Assembly: GCF_040958095.1 (NCBI RefSeq)
Contig: NC_091150.1
Coordinates: 64,270,004-64,334,003, forward strand
Direction of reading: 5' to 3'
Length of the DNA stretch: 64,000 nucleotides
Source of the DNA: Procambarus clarkii
Taxonomy: Eukaryota; Arthropoda; Malacostraca; Decapoda; Cambaridae
Positions 44,318 through 55,800 of the stretch are shown here, piece after piece. Made by a program: the position numbers and the translations under genes. The first letter of the stretch is position 1. Every line of letters starts with the position of its first letter. Under the pieces are notes generated by a model that saw nothing but the letters and a program-made list of their open reading frames with translations, was not told the origin of the DNA and did not search any database.

Positions 44318-46548
44318 GAAGAGGAACATGAGTGACTGTACATAAAGAGGAACATGAGTGAGTCTGTACATAAAGAGGAACATGAGTGAGCCTGTACATA
44401 AAGAGGAACATGAGTGAGTCTGTACATAAAGAGGAACATGAGTGAGTCTGTACATAAAGAGGAACATGAGTGAGTCTGTACATAAGAGGAACATGTGTGA
44501 GCCTGTACATAAAGAGGAACATGTGTGAGCCTGTACATAAAGAGGAACATGTGTGAGCCTGTACATAAAGAGGAACATGAGTGAGTCTGTACATAAAGAA
44601 GAACATGAGTGAGCCTGTACATAAAGAGGAACATGAGTGAGTCTGTACATAAGAGGAACATGAGTGAGTCTGTACATAAAGAGGAACATGAGTGAGTCTG
44701 TACATAAAGAGGAACATGTGTGAGCCTGTACATAAAGAAGAACATGAGTGAGCCTGTACATAAAGAGGAACATGAGTGAGTCTGTACATAAAGAGGACAT
44801 GTGTGAGCCTGTACATAAAGAGGAACATGAGTGAGCCTGTACATAAAGAGGAACATGAGTGAGTCTGTACATAAAGAAGAACATGAGTGAGTCTGTACAT
44901 AAAGAGGAACATGTGTGAGTCTGTACATAAAGAGGAACATGTGTGAGCCTGTACATAAAGAAGAACATGAGTGAGCCTGTACATAAAGAGGAACATGAGT
45001 GAGTCTGTACATAAAGAGGAACATGTGTGAGCCTGTACATAAAGAGGAACATGAGTGAGCCTGTACATAAAGAGGAACATGAGTGAGTCTGTACATAAAG
45101 AGGAACATGAGTGAGTCTGTACATAAAGAGGAACATGTGTGAGCCTGTACATAAAGAGGAACATGAGTGAGCCTGTACATAAAGAGGAACATGAGTGAGT
45201 CTGTACATAAAGAGGAACATGAGTGAGTCTGTACATAAAGAGGAACATGAGTGAGTCTGTACATAAAGAGGAACATGAGTGAGTCTGTACATAAAGAGGA
45301 ACATGAGTGAGTCTGTACATAAAGAGGAACATGTTGTGAGCCTGTACATAAAGAGGAACATGAGTGAGTCTGTACATAAAGAGGAACATGTGTGAGCCTG
45401 TACATAAAGAGGAACATGAGTGAGTCTGTACATAAAGAGGAACATGAGTGAGTCTGTACATAAAGAGGAACATGAGTGAGTCTGTACATAAAGAGGAACA
45501 TGAGTGAGTCTGTACATAAAGAGGAACATGAGTGAGTCTGTACATAAAGAGGAACATGTGTGAGCCTGTACATAAAGAGGAACATGAGTGAGCCTGTACA
45601 TAAAGAGGAACATGTGTGAGCCTGTACATAAAGAGGAACATGAGTGAGCCTGTACATAAAGAGGAACATGTGTGAGCCTGTACATAAAGAGGAACATGAG
45701 TGAGTCTGTACATAAAGAGGAACATGAGTGAGTCTGTACATAAAGAGGAACATGAGTGAGTCTGTACATAAGAGGAACATGAGTGAGTCTGTACATAAAG
45801 AGGAACATGAGTGAGTCTGTACATAAAGAGGAACATGAGTGAGTCTGTACATAAAGAGGAATATGAGTGAGTCTGTACATAAAGAGGAACATGAGTGAGT
45901 CTGTACATAAAGAGGAATATGAGTGAGTCTGTACATAAAGAAGAACATGTGTGAGCCTGTACATAAAGAGGAACATGAGTGAGCCTGTACATAAAGAGGA
46001 ACATGTGTGAGCCTGTACATAAAGAGGAACACGTGTGAGTCTGTACATAAAGAGGAACATGAGTGAGCCTGTACATAAAGAGGAACATGTGTGAGCCTGT
46101 ACATAAAGAGGAACATGTGTGAGCCTGTACATAAAGAAGAACATGTGTGAGTCTGTACATAAAGAGGAACATGAGTGAGTCTGTACATAAAGAGGAACAT
46201 GTGTGAGCCTGTACATAAAGAGGAACATGTGTGAGCCTGTACATAAAGAGGAACATGAGTGAGTCTGTACATAAAGAGGAACATGAGTGAGCCTGTACAT
46301 AAAGAGGAACATGTGTGAGCCTGTACATAAAGAGGAACATGAGTGAGTCTGTACATAAAGAGGAACATGAGTGAGTCTGTACATAAATAGGAACATGTGT
46401 GAGCCTGTACATAAAGAGGAACATGTGTGAGCCTGTACATAAAGAGGAACATGAGTGAGTCTGTACATAAAGAGGAACATGAGTGAGCCTGTACATAAAG
46501 AGGAACATGTGTGAGCCTGTACATAAAGAGGAACATGAGTGACTCTGA
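44318..46548. repeat. 2.2-kb minisatellite of a 28-bp unit, about 79 copies, in sacsin intron A
   Basis: The unit is CATAAAGAGGAACATGAGTG plus AGTCTGTA. There are two main variants, GAGTGAGTCTG and GTGTGAGCCTG (also GAGTGAGCCTG), intermixed, with rare AAGAAGAAC and single-base deletions. The minus strand lacks stops in all frames, producing artefactual frames of about 740 codons. Confidence 0.97.
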
Positions 46549-46779
46549 CATATTAAATAGTTCTCCGTTAAAAGCTTTGGAAATTTAAAAGGGGCAGCTT
46601 AGTAAAATTCTCAGTTGCAACTGTAAGACCAAATTAATTTAATATTTCACTGCGTCGGGGAGGGGGGGGGCAGGAAGCAAGTTTATACATACAGTACATG
46701 TTGGGGTTATATCGAGCCCCCCCCCCCCCCCCTCCAGGGTCAGTGTACTGACCCCGCCCCCCCCCCCCCCCCCCCAGGA
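46549..46779. other. Spacer with long G and C homopolymers
   Basis: G9 near 46664 and two C-runs of about 18 and 20 bases near 46717-46734 and 46756-46777, separated by CCAGGGTCAGTGTACTGACC. The C-runs adjoin the SINE 3' end. No gene. Confidence 0.8.
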
Positions 46780-46946
46780 TGCATCCCACAACAAGCTGAC
46801 TGACTCCTGAGTACCTACTTACTGGTAGGTGGACAGGGGCAAGAGGTGACAGGAATCATGCACAACCATTTCTGTCCCACGCGGGTTTCGAACACGGAAT
46901 TCTCGATTGAGTCGAGAGCGAACCCGACTGTACTTCCGGAACCATT
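46780..46946 (-). mobile_element. tRNA-derived SINE
   Basis: On the minus strand, GTACAGTCGGGTTCGCTCTC is followed by GAGAATTCCGTGTTCGAAAC. GTTCGAAAC matches the RNA polymerase III B box and the upstream part fits a diverged tRNA 5' half. The body then reads CCACCTACCAGTAAGTAGG and GAGTCAGTCAGCTTG, ending at the G/C homopolymers. It lies about 115 bp upstream of sacsin exon 47062-47370 and in antisense orientation to it. Confidence 0.78.
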
Positions 46947-47061
46947 AAATATATATTTATGGTGTTTCTTAATTTTGTTTATGTGGATAAATATGTACAA
47001 ATAGTACATATAGACGTACATGTTCAATACAAATTTCTAATTAAGTTTTTAATAATTTCAG

Positions 47062-47370
47062 AGTCTTCCCCGGCAACAGTGACTCCCCAAGTGTTGAGGA
47101 ATAACCTGAGAACATTGAAGTCAATCAGAGGAAACTGGAATCGAGCTCACCTGCTGGAGTATGCCATCTCAGACGAGAATTATAGCGATCTTGAGGGAAT
47201 TCCTCTCCTGCCCTTGAACAATGGGACTTGGGCAACATTCTCACGAACTGGTAGTTCAGTTTATGTCTGTGGAGAAAATGCTGAGGCTTTCTTAGGTTTG
47301 GAAGATCAGATCCTCAGCACACATCTTTCTACAGAAGTTGTCCAGTGTTTGCAGGAGACAGCACAGGCAG
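47062..47370 (+). CDS. SACS: Sacsin-like gene, second visible exon
   Basis: A 309-bp symmetrical exon (phase 1-1) between the acceptor TTTAATAATTTCAG and the donor CAG|GTAAGT. The product includes TPQVLRNNLRTLKS, LLEYAISDENYSDLEGIPLLPLNNGTW and FLGLEDQ. The pattern of LLEY, acidic residues, L-x-G-x-PLLPL-x-NG-x-W is the repeated signature of sacsin-type modules outside their ATPase domain. The remaining G joins GT of the next exon to encode Gly. Being a multiple of three, this exon could be skipped without frameshift. Confidence 0.9.
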
Positions 47371-47494
47371 GTAAGTGCACCCACGAGTCTTAATGAAGAA
47401 TCTCATTCTTCAAATTCTTAGTTGGGAGTATTTTCTTCTTGATATTCTCCTTAATCTGTTAAAAACTTGGAGGTATTTGAATTTGTACAACAGG

Positions 47495-47793
47495 TAGAGC
47501 AGTGACAGTTTTTGCTAGTGAGTCTGTCTTTTCATTACTATGAATGCCAATGTTACTTGGTATCCAATTTAGGGGGATTGACAGCCCTAGATTGTATGCT
47601 GCTTTTATATATGTAGGATTTATGTGATGAGTTGTATATTATCTCTCTGCTGGCTTGATAATAATGCCTGGAGCGAAGATTTAGAGTCAGTATGAATGAT
47701 GACATCATGTAAATTATTCTTAATTGTATAATTTATGGGTTCCTTCAGGGCATATAATTCTGTTTGCAATGTTGAGCACCCACTATTCATGCT
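47495..47793 (-). pseudogene. 3' half of an older LINE's RNase H domain (interrupted by insertion)
   Basis: The minus strand reads SMNSGCSTLQTELYALKEPI, then HDVIIHTDSKSSLQALL, SIPLNWIPSNIGIHSNEKTD and SLAK. It carries the TEL and HTDS acidic motifs of RNase H and the WIPSHxGxxGNE-like motif (His replaced by Asn). This is the tethered RNase H of a LINE ORF2. The N-terminal half of the same domain is 4.1 kb away at 51883-51980, split by the younger LINE. Confidence 0.88.
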
Positions 47794-47801
47794 CCAGTAA
47801 G
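47794..47801. repeat. Left target-site duplication CCAGTAAG
   Basis: CCAGTAAG at 47794-47801 is repeated at 51883-51890, bracketing the plus-strand LINE. Removing one copy plus the insert restores the host RNase H reading frame (EAYW followed by SMNSGC). Confidence 0.9.
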
Positions 47802-48629
47802 TGATTGAGTGATCCAATTACAATTAAAGTGGAGGGGGGAAGACGTACCGTGGCGCTCCGTTAAAATCGTGACATTAACCGGGATTCTTAGGACTACTGC
47901 CGTGGATTACTGATTACAGACATAACAAAGTGCATAGTGACCCGCTGGAAATTGAAAATAGTCATTAACAATAGAACTTTGTGTTAAATAGAGAATAAAC
48001 GGGAGACCGCGTGTGAGCCAGTGAACGAGGCTTTGTGTACATGCGTGTATTAGGAAAAATAAAAAAATAGTGAACGGTGATTCGTGGAACAGTGAAGTGG
48101 AACGGGTATCACAACAACATATAAGTTGGAAGTGAAGGAAAATCGTGCATAGAATATTATAAATATAAAATACTAGAAATATAGAATAGTGGCAAGAGGC
48201 GGCATCAGTGGTTATAAATCGGGTAACTGGAAAACTGGTGACATCAACCTGGGACAACAAGAGGTCACCTGTACCGACCGGGGATCAGCCTCGCTACCCT
48301 ACGCTAAGTACCTGCCATAAAGTTTGAACAAAATAACATACATAATATTACTAATATACGGTATACATATAATATTATAAATATTAAACATATAAATATA
48401 TATACATATAATTTTGTAAAGAGTTAAAGGACTGACATCAACAAGTGATCCATACAGTGAACCTCAAATACAACAACGTGTCAACTGTACAGCCTCTGGG
48501 ACCCTCACCCTCGACCGTGCGATAAGTACTGACCATACAGTAGAACAAATAAACATATATATTGTTACAAATATACAATATACATATAATATTATAAATA
48601 TATAGATATATACAACAAAACAAGGCAAA

Positions 48630-49580
48630 ATGGGAGTAAATAAACAAATTTGTGGCCACTGTAACAACTCCTTAAAGACGAAGGTAACGGGAATTGAATG
48701 TTATATCTGTAAGACTAGATTCCATTCGGCTTGTACAGGAGTGAGTAACACTACGGCACTGAGAGCTGGCCACTTGCTCTGGGTGTGTAAAAATGACCTG
48801 CCAGCTTGGAATATCCTAAAAAACCTTCTAGATAACATGACGCATGATCGGAAAACATCATTCATTGGAAGCCTGCCAGCCATCCAGAAGGAGTGAGAAA
48901 GGAACAACAATTCTAATATACCAGGGGCGGAGGCTATAGTCAGGGATGAAACTGAGGCTGAAACTCAGGAAGTTGTAAACTCTGACTCAGTAGGCCCAGA
49001 TGTAGATGACAGTAAACTAGAAAGTGTACCAGACAGCACTGACAGCTCAATAGGTACAGACACTACGACGGTTCCCGATAGAGCAATTCAGAACAGAAGG
49101 ACAGACTTATGCAAATTCTATGCAAAGGGCATATGCAGACATAGATATGCTGGTAATAAGAAAGGATTAGAATGTAGTTACCAACATCCCCAAAAATGTT
49201 TAAATATGCTTAGGAAAGGTGAGTGTCGATTTGGATCAATATGTAGGTTTTTCCATCCTGACATGTGCCAAACCTCACTGGAGGACAGAAAATGCTATGA
49301 CCTCAGCTGCCCACACTTTCACGTGAAAGGCACGGAACGCTACATAAAGAGTGGCAAGCAGGATAATGAATTTGGAGGAAACTCTATAAATTTTTTATAC
49401 CAGACCGACAGAGAATTCAAAAGGAGCAGCATGGAGAGTGTATGGAACTGGATGCCAGATCCACTTGCATTCCAGAATTACAGATACAATTACCCACCGA
49501 AAGGGAACTACAACTACGACAGACAACTGCCTTACAACAATCAGTACTGGTCAGAACAAACTCATTATGTCCAAGCATAA
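48630..49580 (+). pseudogene. LINE ORF1: PHD-like zinc finger plus CCCH zinc fingers, one in-frame stop
   Basis: One frame of 316 codons holds a single TGA (48894-48896) and is otherwise open. N-terminally, CGHCNNSLK...CYICKTRFHSACTG...WVCKND forms a PHD-like Cys/His pattern of the kind seen in ORF1 of some CR1/Jockey LINEs. After an acidic Ser/Asp-rich linker come CCCH fingers. CLNMLRKGECRFGSICRFFH fits C-x8-C-x5-C-x3-H, preceded by a looser copy (CKFYAKGICRHR...CSYQH) and followed by CYDLSCPHFH. The tail is rich in Tyr, Asn and Pro. CCCH fingers commonly bind RNA, so an RNA-packaging role is inferred. The TGA may be a mutation or a readthrough site. Start chosen: ATG at 48630. Confidence 0.85.
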
Positions 49581-49599
49581 TGGGCTTGCCGAAAAAGTC

Positions 49600-51882
49600 T
49601 CCCATTCAAACTATCACTAATAGAGTAACCTCATTCATCTTTGCCAACATACAAGGACTGTAAACAAGAACAAACAACAAAGTACAGTTCATAAATGGCC
49701 TCACGGAGTCAAAAGCAGTATTTGGAGCTTTCACAGAAACCCATGCAGGGGAATTCTTAGACAGTGAGATCCGGATTCCAGGATATAACCTATACAGGTG
49801 TGATAGGAAAATTAGGTCACATGGATGAGTGGGTCTGTATATTAGGGAAGACCTTGTATGCTCGGAGCTCCTAAAGGTTACAAATGAGGTGGTAGAAGTA
49901 CTGGGATTAAAAATAGAGAAAATAAATTTAGTGATTATTCTAATATACAAAATAAATATATAAAATAAATAATATATAAAAATAAAGAAAAACCCAAAAT
50001 ATTTCTTCTCATATGCGAAATCAAAAGCAAAAACCACTGTCAGTATTGGACCTATTCGTACAAGTGAAGGTTCATACACGGAGGATGACAAAGAAATTAG
50101 TGAAATCCTAAAAAAGCAGTATGAGGACATGTTTAGCACTCCAATAAACAACATGAAGGTGGAAGATCCAGACATTTTCTTTATGCGGGATATTCAAACC
50201 CCGGTAAATATAACTGATATAAACACGAGCGCACTAAATTTTGAAAGAGAAATTGAAAATATGCCCATGCACTCGGCCCCAGGTCCAGACTCATGGAATT
50301 CAATATTTATAAAGAAATGCAAAGTGCCGGTAGCACAGGCACTCAGTATAGTGTGGAGGAAGAGCTTGGACACGGGGGAGATACCAGATGCACTTAAAGT
50401 AGCAGACATAGCCCCTCTATACAAGGGAGGGATCAAAGCATTGGCAAAGAATTATAGATCAGTTGCACTAACATCGCACATCATAAAAGTATTTGAGAGA
50501 GTGATTAGGAGTCAGGTCACCAATTTCATGGAGACCAATGACCTTCACAACCCAAGCCAACATGGATTTCGAGCGGGAAGATCGTGCCTCTCACAGCTAC
50601 TTGACCACTACGACAAAGTCACTGAGGCATTAGAAGAAAAACAGAATGCTGATGTGATATACACGGACTTCGCAAAGGCTTTCGATAAATGTGACCATGG
50701 CGTGATAGCACACAAAATGAAGTCAATGGGAATAACCGGTAAAGTAGGACGCTGGATACTCAGTTTTCTGTCAAACAGGACTCAGCGAGTAACGGTCAAC
50801 CATATAAAAATCTAGTCCAAGTGCGGTTAAAAGCTCTGTACCTCAGGGTACAGTCCTTGCACCGCTACTTTTCCCTATTCTCATATCAGATATAGACAAA
50901 ATACAAGTCACAGCTTCGTATCATCCTTTGCAGATGACACAAAAATCAGTATGAAAATTACCTCGGCTGAAGACATTGAAAAACTTCAAGCTGATATTAA
51001 TAAAGTTTTCGACTGGGCATCAGAAATAACATGATGTTTAACAGTGATAAATTTCAGGTACTCAGGTACGGTAAAAATGAGGACCTTAAACATAATACAG
51101 AGTACAAAACACAATCAAATGTACCCATAGTAGGAAAACAGCATGTAAAGGATTTGGGAATAATAATGTCTGATGACCTAACGTTTAAGGAGCATAACCA
51201 AGCAAATATTGCGACAGCCAGAAAAATGATAGGATGGATTACGAGAACTTTCAAATCCAGGGATCCCATCACAATGGTGTACTCTTCAAGTCACTTGTGT
51301 TGTCCCGTCTTGAGTACTCACTTCCCCCTTCAGAGCAGGAGAGATTGCTGAAATAGAGGGAATACAGAGAACATATACGGCACGCATAGACGCAATAAAG
51401 CACCTAAATTATTGGGATCGTCTCAAAGCCCTCCAACTGTACTCACTAGAAAGAAGACGAGAGAGATATCAAATAATATACACCTGGAAGATACTGGAGG
51501 GCCAAGTACCAAATCTACACAGTAAAATAACAACGTACTGGAGTGAACGATATGGAAGAAAATGTAGAATAAAACCAGTGAAGAGCAGAGGTGCCATAGG
51601 CACAATCAGAGAAACACTGTATGAACATCAGAGTTCCACGGTTGTTCAACGTCCTCCCAGCAAGCATAAGAAATATTGCCGGAACAACCGTGGACATTTT
51701 CAAGAGGAAACTAGATTTATTCCTCCAAGGAGTGCCGGATCAACCGGGCTGTGGTGGGTATGTGGGCCTGCGGGCCGCTCCAAGCAACAGCCTAGTGGAC
51801 CAAACTCTCACAAGTCAAGCCTGGCCTCGGGCCGGGCTTGGGGAGTAGAAGAACTCCCAGAACCCCATCAACCAGGTATCAA
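49600..51882 (+). pseudogene. LINE ORF2: endonuclease N-half, reverse transcriptase, C-terminal domain (broken)
   Basis: Endonuclease start: TSFIFANIQGL, FGAFTETHAGEF and VGLYIREDL (49627-49860) with two stops. Its C-terminal half with the GDFN and SDH motifs is missing, and an AT-rich junction (about 49925-49990) leads straight to the pre-RT region. RT: APGPDSWN, NYRSVALTSHIIKVFERVI, QHGFRAGRSCLSQLL and VIYTDFAKAFDKCDHG (to 50815), then, after frameshifts, SSVPQGTVLAPLL and the catalytic FADDTK (FADD at 50927-50938). Post-RT: KDLGIIMSDDLTFKEH (51150-51200). C-terminus: RLFNVLPASIRNI and GCGGYVGLRAAPSNSLVDQT (51620-51840). The polymerase motif is intact but the frame is not. Confidence 0.9.
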
Positions 51883-52740
51883 CCAGTAAGCTTCATGGTT
51901 GTTAGTGTAAACTGTTGCCCCAGCAGAACCTCTTGTTTGATCAACTGATCCGTCTGTGAAGATGTGAGTCGTTGCAGGTCTTGAGATAGTTTCCATTTGT
52001 TGTTCTTTGACTGATTTGACACGCTTTTGCAGAGGGAGGAGCGTGCCCTTTGATTTTCCTTATCTACCAGGCAGCACAGTGTAGCTGGAGCATTGGCTAG
52101 CTCGAAGGCTTTTTCTAGGTCAAGAAAAATAAGGATTCCTGGTTAGTCATGATTTGATCCAGGAGGGAGGTAAGGCATTCTGTGGTTCCAACACCTTTTC
52201 TGTAACCAAACATATTTTGGTGCAGTGGATTTACTTTCGGGTCATTTCAATTAAGAGCTATTCTTTCAGCAGGTTTGGCCAGACAACTTGCTAATGGGAT
52301 GGGTCTTGAATTTCCTGGGTCTTTGGGTTTTGAGATGGGAACTATAATTACACTGTTCCAAGAGAGTGGTCAAGTTCTTGTCACCCAAACTCTGTTGATG
52401 AAATTCAAGAAGGCTTCTTCACCCTTTTCTCCTAGCTTGGCCAGCATGTTGTAAGTGATTTTGTCCTCACCTGGAGCTGTATTTCTAGTTTTTTTTGTAG
52501 CTCTTCTGATTGAGTTCTTTCAGCTTGAAAGGTTGGTCTAGTTCGTCAGATAAGGCTAAATCATCGTTCATGTTTTGCCATCATGCTGCTTGAAATCGTT
52601 GTTGGTGAGTCAGAATTGCTTCAGGAAGTTGAGAGGAATTGGCTCTTGAAGCAAATAGATTTGCTAAACTTCCTGCTTCTTGCTCTGAAGCAGATGATTC
52701 GCTATCGACTGCTTATATTACCAGTCCTACACCTCACCTG
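51883..52740 (-). pseudogene. 5' part of the older LINE: RT plus start of RNase H
   Basis: The minus strand, in several frames, reads APGEDKITYNMLAKLGEKGEE (about 52,480-52,420), then IIVPISKPKDPGNSRPI-like and LASCLAKPAERIAL (about 52,340-52,260), then TTECLTSLLDQIM and FLDLEKAFELANAPA-like (about 52,180-52,090). Finally THIFTDGSVDQTRGSAGATV (51,950-51,890) contains the first RNase H aspartate. Its continuation is at 47793-47495. The sequence between the early RT and the RNase H (including the YADD motif) is missing, so the element had an internal deletion in addition to the later LINE insertion. Confidence 0.82.
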
Positions 52741-52760
52741 ACCATCCTCTAGCAGGTTTG

Positions 52761-52866
52761 GGAAGAGATATTAACTCTACACATGATAAGAGGAATTAAC
52801 TCTACATATGATAAGAGGAATTAACTATACATATGGGAAGAGGTATTAACTCTACAGATGGGAAGG
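52761..52866. repeat. Short ~30-bp tandem repeat (ATTAACTCTACATATG)
   Basis: Four degenerate copies containing GGAAGAG or GATAAGAG then (G)AATTAACTCTACATATG, directly before the 26-bp array. Confidence 0.8.
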
Positions 52867-52871
52867 AAGGG

Positions 52872-55800
52872 AAGTCTTAACCTCGTAGGCACCAGGGCAG
52901 TCTTAACACTGTAGGCACCAGGGCAGTCTTAACACTGTAGGCACCAGGGCAGTCTTAACACTGTAGGCACCAGGGCAGTCTTAACACTGTAGGCACCAGG
53001 GCAGTCTTAACACTGTAGGCACCAGGGCAGTCTTAACACTGTAGGCACCAGGGCAGTCTTAACACTGTAGGCACCAGGGCAGTCTTAACACTGTAGGCAC
53101 CAGGGCAGTCTTAACACTGTAGGCACCAGGGCAGTCTTAACACTGTAGGCACCAGGGCAGTCTTAACACTGTAGGCACCAGGGCAGTCTTAACACTGTAG
53201 GCACCAGGGCAGTCTTAACACTGTAGGCACCAGGGCAGTCTTAAACACTGTAGGCACCAGGGCAGTCTTAACACTGTAGGCACCAGGGCAGTCTTAACAC
53301 TGTTGGCGCCAGGGCAGTCATAACACTGAAGGCACCAGGGCAGTCTTAACACTGTAGGCACCAGGGCAGTCTTAACACTGTAGGCACCAGGGCAGTCTTA
53401 ACACTGTAGGCACCAGGGCAGTCTTAACACTGTAGGCACCAGGGCAGTCATAACACTGTAGGCACCAGGGCAGTCTTAACACTGTAGGCATCAGGGCAGT
53501 CTTAACACTGTAGGCACCAAGGCAGTCATAACACTGTAGGCACCAGGGCAGTCTTAACACTGTAGGCACCAGGGCAGTCTTAACACTGTAGGCACCAAGG
53601 CAGTCATAACACTGTAGGCACCAGGGCAGTCTTAACACTGTAGGCACCAGGGCAGTCTTAACACTGTAGGCACCAGGGCAGTCTTAACCGCGTAGGCACC
53701 AGGGCAGTCTTAACACTGTAGGCACCAGGGCAGTCATAACACTGTAGGCACCAGGGCAGTCTTAACACTGTAGGCACCAGGGCAGTCATAACACTGTAGG
53801 CACCAGGGCAGTCTTAACACTGTAGGCACCAGGGCAGTCATAACAATGTAGGCACCAGGGCAGTCTTAACACTGTAGGCACCAGGGCAGTCATAACACTG
53901 TAGGCACCAGGGCAGTCTTAACACTGTAGGCACCAAGGCAGTCATAACACTGTAGGCACCAGGGCAGTCTTAACACTGTAGGCACCAGGGCAGTCTTAAC
54001 ACTGTAGGCACCAGGGCAGTCTTAACCGCGTAGGCACCAGGGCAGTCTTAACACTGTAGGCACCAGGGCAGTCTTAACCTCGTAGGCACCAGGGCAGTCT
54101 TAACACTGTAGGCACCAGGGCAGTCTTAACACTGTAGGCACCAGGGCAGTCTTAACACTGTAGGCTATAGGGCAGTTTTAACTCTGTAGCTACGAGAATA
54201 GTCTTAACACCACTGTAGGCACCAGTGCAGTCTTAACACTGTAGGCACCAGGGCAGTCATAATACTGTAGGCATCAGTGCAGTCTTAACACTCTAGGCTG
54301 AAGGGCAGTCTTAACACTGTTGGCACCAGTGCAGTCTTAACACTGTTGGCACCAGTGCAGTCTTAACACTGTTGGCACCAGTGCAGTCTTAACACTGTAG
54401 GCACCAGTGCAGTCTTAACACTGTTGGCACCAGTGCAGTCTTAACACTGTTGGCACCAGGGCAGTCTTAACACTGTTGGCACCAGGGCAGTCTTAACACT
54501 GTTGGCACCAGTGCAGTCTTAACACTGTAGGCACCAGGGCAGTCTTAACACTGTAGGCACCAGTGCAGTCTTAACACTGTAGGCACCAGGGCAGTCTTAA
54601 CACTGTAGGCTGAAGGGCAGTCTTAACACTGTAGGCACCAGGGCAGTCTTAACACTGTAGGCACCAGGGCAGTCATAATACTGTAGGCATCAGTGCAGTC
54701 TTAACACTCTAGGCTGAAGGGCAGTCTTAACACTGTAGGCACCAGGGCAGTCTTAACACTGTTGGCACCAGGGCAGTCTTAACACCGTAGGCACCAGGGC
54801 AGTCTTAACACTGTTAGCACCAGGGCAGTCTTAACACTGTAGGCACCAGGGCAGTTTTAACACTGTAGGCACCAGGGATGTTTTAACACTGTAGGCACCA
54901 GAGCAGTCTTAACACTGTTGGCACCAGGGCAGTCTTAACACTGTTGGCACCAGTGCAGTCTTAACACTGTAGGCACCAGAGCAGTCTTAACACTGTTGGC
55001 ACCAGTGCAGTCTTAACACTCTAGGCTCCAGAGCAGTCTTAACACTGTAGGCACCAGAGCAGTTTTAAACACTGTAGGCACCAGGGCAGTCTTAACACTG
55101 TAGGCACCAAGGCAGTCATAACACTGTAGGCACCAGGGCAGTCCTTAACACTGTAGGCACCAGGGCAGTCTTAACACTGTAGGCACCAGGGCAGTCTTAA
55201 CCGCGTAGGCACCAGGGCAGTCTTAACACTGTAGGCACCAGGGCAGTCATAACACTGTAGGCACCAGGCAGTCTTAACACTGTAGGCACCAGGGCAGTCA
55301 TAACACTGTAGGCACCAGGGCAGTCTTAACACTGTAGGCACCAGGGCAGTCATAACAATGTAGGCACCAGGGCAGTCTTAACACTGTAGGCACCAGGGCA
55401 GTCATAACACTGTAGGCACCAGGGCAGTCTTAACACTGTAGGCACCAAGGCAGTCTTAACACTGTAGGCACCAGGGCAGTCTTAACACTGTAGGCACCAG
55501 GGCAGTCTTAACACTGTAGGCACCAGGGCAGTCTTAACCGCGTAGGCACCAGAGCAGTCTTAACACTGTAGGCACCAGGGCAGTCTTAACCTCGTAGGCA
55601 CCAGGGCAGTCTTAACACTGTAGGCACCAGGGCAGTCTTAACACTGTAGGCACCAGGGCAGTCTTAACACTGTAGGCTATAGGGCAGTTTTAACTCTGTA
55701 GCTACGAGAATAGTCTTAACACCACTGTAGGCACCAGTGCAGTCTTAACACTGTAGGCACCAGGGCAGTCATAATACTGTAGGCATCAGTGCAGTCTTAA

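Larger units (their letters stand above)
47802..51882 (+). mobile_element. Near full-length LINE (CR1/Jockey-like), 4.1 kb, with target-site duplication
   Basis: The layout is an 828-bp 5' untranslated leader, ORF1 (48630-49580), ORF2 remnants (about 49600-51880), and a 3' end in short repeats (CAACCAGGTATCAACCAG). Both 8-bp flanks are CCAGTAAG. ORF2 carries frameshifts and an internal deletion in the endonuclease, so it is now inactive. The preserved 5' end and clear duplication make it younger than the minus-strand LINE it entered. Confidence 0.9.

Noticed and set aside
44264-46551. Three overlapping minus-strand frames of about 740 codons
   Set aside because: Same artefact from the 28-bp unit.
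46860-46946. Functional tRNA gene
   Set aside because: It has B-box-like sequence but no complete cloverleaf or acceptor stem, and continues into a SINE body.
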